From positions 186,001-250,000 of the forward strand of contig JADJTW010000031.1 in assembly GCA_016710965.1 (NCBI GenBank): a stretch of DNA of 64,000 nt, given 5' to 3'. How positions within the stretch are numbered: the first letter of the stretch is position 1; every line of letters starts with the position of its first letter. A program made the position numbers and the translations under genes. The stretch comes from Flavobacteriales bacterium. Lineage in GTDB: Bacteria > Bacteroidota > Bacteroidia > Flavobacteriales_F > PHOS-HE28. The notes beneath the pieces are model-generated. The model searched no databases. It saw only the letters and a program-made list of their open reading frames with translations, and was not told the DNA's origin. Positions 61,997 to 64,000 of this stretch are shown here, piece by piece.

Positions 61997-63036
61997 ATGG
62001 ACGTCGGGAGCATCGTTTATTACTCCATCAGTCCCCGGATCATGAACCTGCTGGTCCAGGTGCATGGCCAGTTGGGGGAAGTGACCGCCCGCCACCTTCA
62101 TCTGCCACCATCGGGATCAGCGAAGACCTACCGGGCCAGTACGGTCCATGCCACCTTGGCGATCGAGGGTGGACTCCTTGATCCGCATCCGGTGGCTGCA
62201 CTTGCCGAGGACCACAGCGCCAGCACACAGGGACCTGCGGCTTTGGAAGCGCTGAACACGCACCGTACCTACGACCTCCTCCCCTCGCTCGATCCCTTCG
62301 CCGACCAGGACCTACGACAGGCGCATGGCGTGCTCATGCACGGACTGGCCGTGGATGCCGGTCGCTATCGCACCGGTCCCATGGAGGTCTTCTATGGCGA
62401 CCCACAACCGCTGCGCACCGCACCGGCCAATGGACTACCCGTTGCCGTGCAGGACCTCTTGCGTTACGCAGAAGAGGATGACTTCCCGCCCCTGCTCACC
62501 AGCTGCGTGCTCCACTTCGGCATGGTCTACCTGCGGCCCTTTACCGCCGGCAACGGCCGTCTCGCAAGGCTCTGGCAGCGGCGGATGCTCATGCGCCATT
62601 GGCCGGTCTTCGCCTACCTGCCGGTCGAGGCTTTCATCCACAACGCGGAGCCCGCGTACAACGCCGCCTTGGAGTTCGCCGATCGCCGGGGCGATTGCGG
62701 CGGCTTCATCACCTATGCTCGAACGCATCCAGGAAGCCCTCGCCGAATTGCTCGCCAGTTCCGATCCAAGTGCGGCTCGCCTGAGTGACGGAGCCTGGAC
62801 TCTTCCTGCACCAGGATGCACCGCAACGGAGAAGTGCCACCCGTTCAGGAGGAAGGATTACATGGCCACCACCCAGATTGTCCACGGCAACCGCTCGACG
62901 AGGGCCAATTGAGGAGGCGGTGACAGCGAGAGGCGGAAGCTCTCGGGGTGGATGGAATGTCGGTCCGACGCGCGGCTGGTCTGGAGTATCGGTCCAGACA
63001 CGCACAGCTCGCAACCGTCCTTTTCACTACGCCTGA
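61997..63036 (+). pseudogene. Decayed Fic domain protein with winged-helix tail
   Basis: The first frame (61997 to about 62714) has the inhibitory motif TLAIEG and a Fic core YLRPFTAGNGRLARLWQ, where Arg replaces the catalytic His and Ala the acidic residue. At about 62714 the frame shifts: the family continuation MLERIQEALAELL is in the next frame, running to FRRKDYMATTQ. A second shift at 62877 moves the recognition helix (LSTATA ... IEEAV) to the third frame. Fic proteins transfer AMP to proteins; this copy should be inactive. As written, the first frame stops at 62788. Confidence 0.75.
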
Positions 63037-63064
63037 TTCTCGCGTCGAATGCGGCCGGATCCAA

Positions 63065-63072
63065 TACCTTCG
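63065..63072 (+). promoter_or_regulatory. -7-like element before the helicase gene
   Basis: TACCTTCG, identical to the box before rmuC, six bases before the ATG. If used, the mRNA would have almost no leader. Confidence 0.35.
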
Positions 63073-63078
63073 GCGCCG

Positions 63079-64000
63079 ATGAACTACCTCGAAGGCCTCA
63101 ACCCCGCCCAGCTCGCAGCGGTCGAAGCCACGGAAGGCCCCATGATGGTGATCGCCGGCGCGGGCAGCGGCAAAACACGCGTGCTCACCGTGCGCATTGC
63201 GCACCTCATGGCGGCTAAAGGCGTCGATCCCTTCCGCATCCTGGCGCTCACCTTCACCAACAAGGCGGCGCGCGAAATGAAGGAGCGCATCGCCAAACTC
63301 CTCGGCGAGAACGGCAGCACCGAAGCCCGCAACCTGTGGATGGGCACCTTCCACAGCGTGTTCTCCCGCATCCTCCGCGCCGAAGCGGACAAGCTCGGCT
63401 ACCCGAAGGATTTCACCATCTACGACACCGACGACAGTCGCAGCGTGATCAAGGGGATCCTGAAAGAGTGGCAACTGGACGACAAGCTCTACAAGCCGAG
63501 CCAGGTGCACGGCCGCATCAGCATCGCGAAGAACAACCTCATTGGTCCGCTGGAGTATCTGGCGAACGTGGAGTTGATGGCCGGTGATGCAGCCGTGGGT
63601 CGCGAACGGATCGGCGATCTGTACAAGGCTTACGCGGAGAAGTGCTTCCGCGCGGGTGCGATGGACTTCGACGACCTGCTCTACAACACCGCACTGCTTT
63701 TCCGCGATCATCCGGAAGCGATGGTGAAGTACCAGGCCCGCTTCCAATACCTGCTCGTGGATGAGTACCAGGACACCAATGCGGTGCAGTACAGCATCGT
63801 GAAGACGCTCGCCGCACGCCACGAGAACATCACCGTGGTGGGCGACGACAGCCAGAGCATCTACGCCTTCCGCGGAGCGAACATCCAGAACATCCTCAAC
63901 TTCCGCAGCGACTACGCGGACCACAAGCTCTTCAAGCTGGAGCAGAACTACCGCAGCACCAAGACCATCGTGGGCGCGGCCAATTCGCTCATCGAGAAGA
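63079..64000 (+). CDS. UvrD/PcrA-type DNA helicase (partial, cut by the window edge)
   Basis: The first 307 codons of a superfamily 1A helicase. Visible motifs: the Q motif LNPAQLAAVEA, Walker A AGAGSGKT (motif I), LALTFTNKAAREM (Ia), GTFHSVFSRIL, Walker B VDEYQDTN (II), VVGDDSQSIYAFRGA (III) and LEQNYRST (IV). It unwinds DNA 3'-5' in excision repair and replication. PcrA/UvrD is the closest fit; Rep cannot be excluded without the C-terminal half. The ATG at 63079 gives the standard N-terminus MNYLEGLN. Confidence 0.92.
   Translation, partial: MNYLEGLNPAQLAAVEATEGPMMVIAGAGSGKTRVLTVRIAHLMAAKGVDPFRILALTFTNKAAREMKERIAKLLGENGSTEARNLWMGTFHSVFSRILRAEADKLGYPKDFTIYDTDDSRSVIKGILKEWQLDDKLYKPSQVHGRISIAKNNLIGPLEYLANVELMAGDAAVGRERIGDLYKAYAEKCFRAGAMDFDDLLYNTALLFRDHPEAMVKYQARFQYLLVDEYQDTNAVQYSIVKTLAARHENITVVGDDSQSIYAFRGANIQNILNFRSDYADHKLFKLEQNYRSTKTIVGAANSLIEK

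Overview
This is a high-GC chromosomal window from a member of the Bacteroidota, most likely a Flavobacteriales-type lineage. Support comes from type IX secretion (T9SS) sorting domains of both type A and type B, a SprB-repeat giant adhesin next to a PorP/SprF protein and a PorE-like lipoprotein, Bacteroidota-style ribosomal proteins (zinc-free S14, a Bacteroidota-type L36) and recurrent TAnnTTTG-like -7 promoter elements. The species is not identifiable from the sequence alone. Left part (1-14641): a gatB tail, a thioredoxin-like lipoprotein, an M1 peptidase, lpxH, gap, lipA with an outer-membrane protein, osmC, a tiny lipoprotein, ung, a BamA/TamA-type protein, an L,D-transpeptidase, rmuC and a GWxTD lipoprotein. 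Middle (14767-34473): rlmB, then a surface operon (120-aa secreted protein, 2406-aa choice-of-anchor L/SprB-repeat protein, SprF-like protein, PorE-like OmpA lipoprotein), a conserved protein of unknown function, a T9SS-exported M1 peptidase, an LTA-synthase-like sulfatase-fold protein, eno and carA. 34591-43416 is the most unusual stretch: eight genes on the minus strand coding for a secreted Cys-rich protein, a Ser/Thr kinase with FHA domain, an ExbD/MotB-like coiled-coil protein, a MotA/TolQ/ExbB-like channel, a membrane FHA-serine protease, a membrane PP2C phosphatase, a zinc-ribbon FHA protein and a membrane Ser/Thr kinase with seven MORN repeats. It lies between rplQ and carA-eno, which I recall as adjacent in many Bacteroidota, so it looks like an inserted phospho-signalling and ion-motor module. 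It is the best candidate for an undescribed system. 43545-61689 is the full str/S10/spc/alpha ribosomal supercluster on the minus strand (rpsL to rplQ, with secY, map, infA and rpoA). Two of its essential genes are broken as written: rplB has a one-base frameshift in a C run and fusA has an in-frame TAG 26 codons before its proper end. Both could be sequence errors. The right end holds a promoter-bearing gap, a decayed Fic-type gene with several frameshifts, and the start of a UvrD/PcrA helicase cut off by the window edge. No tRNA, rRNA, CRISPR array or insertion sequence was seen. Several small dispersed inverted repeats sit in spacers.
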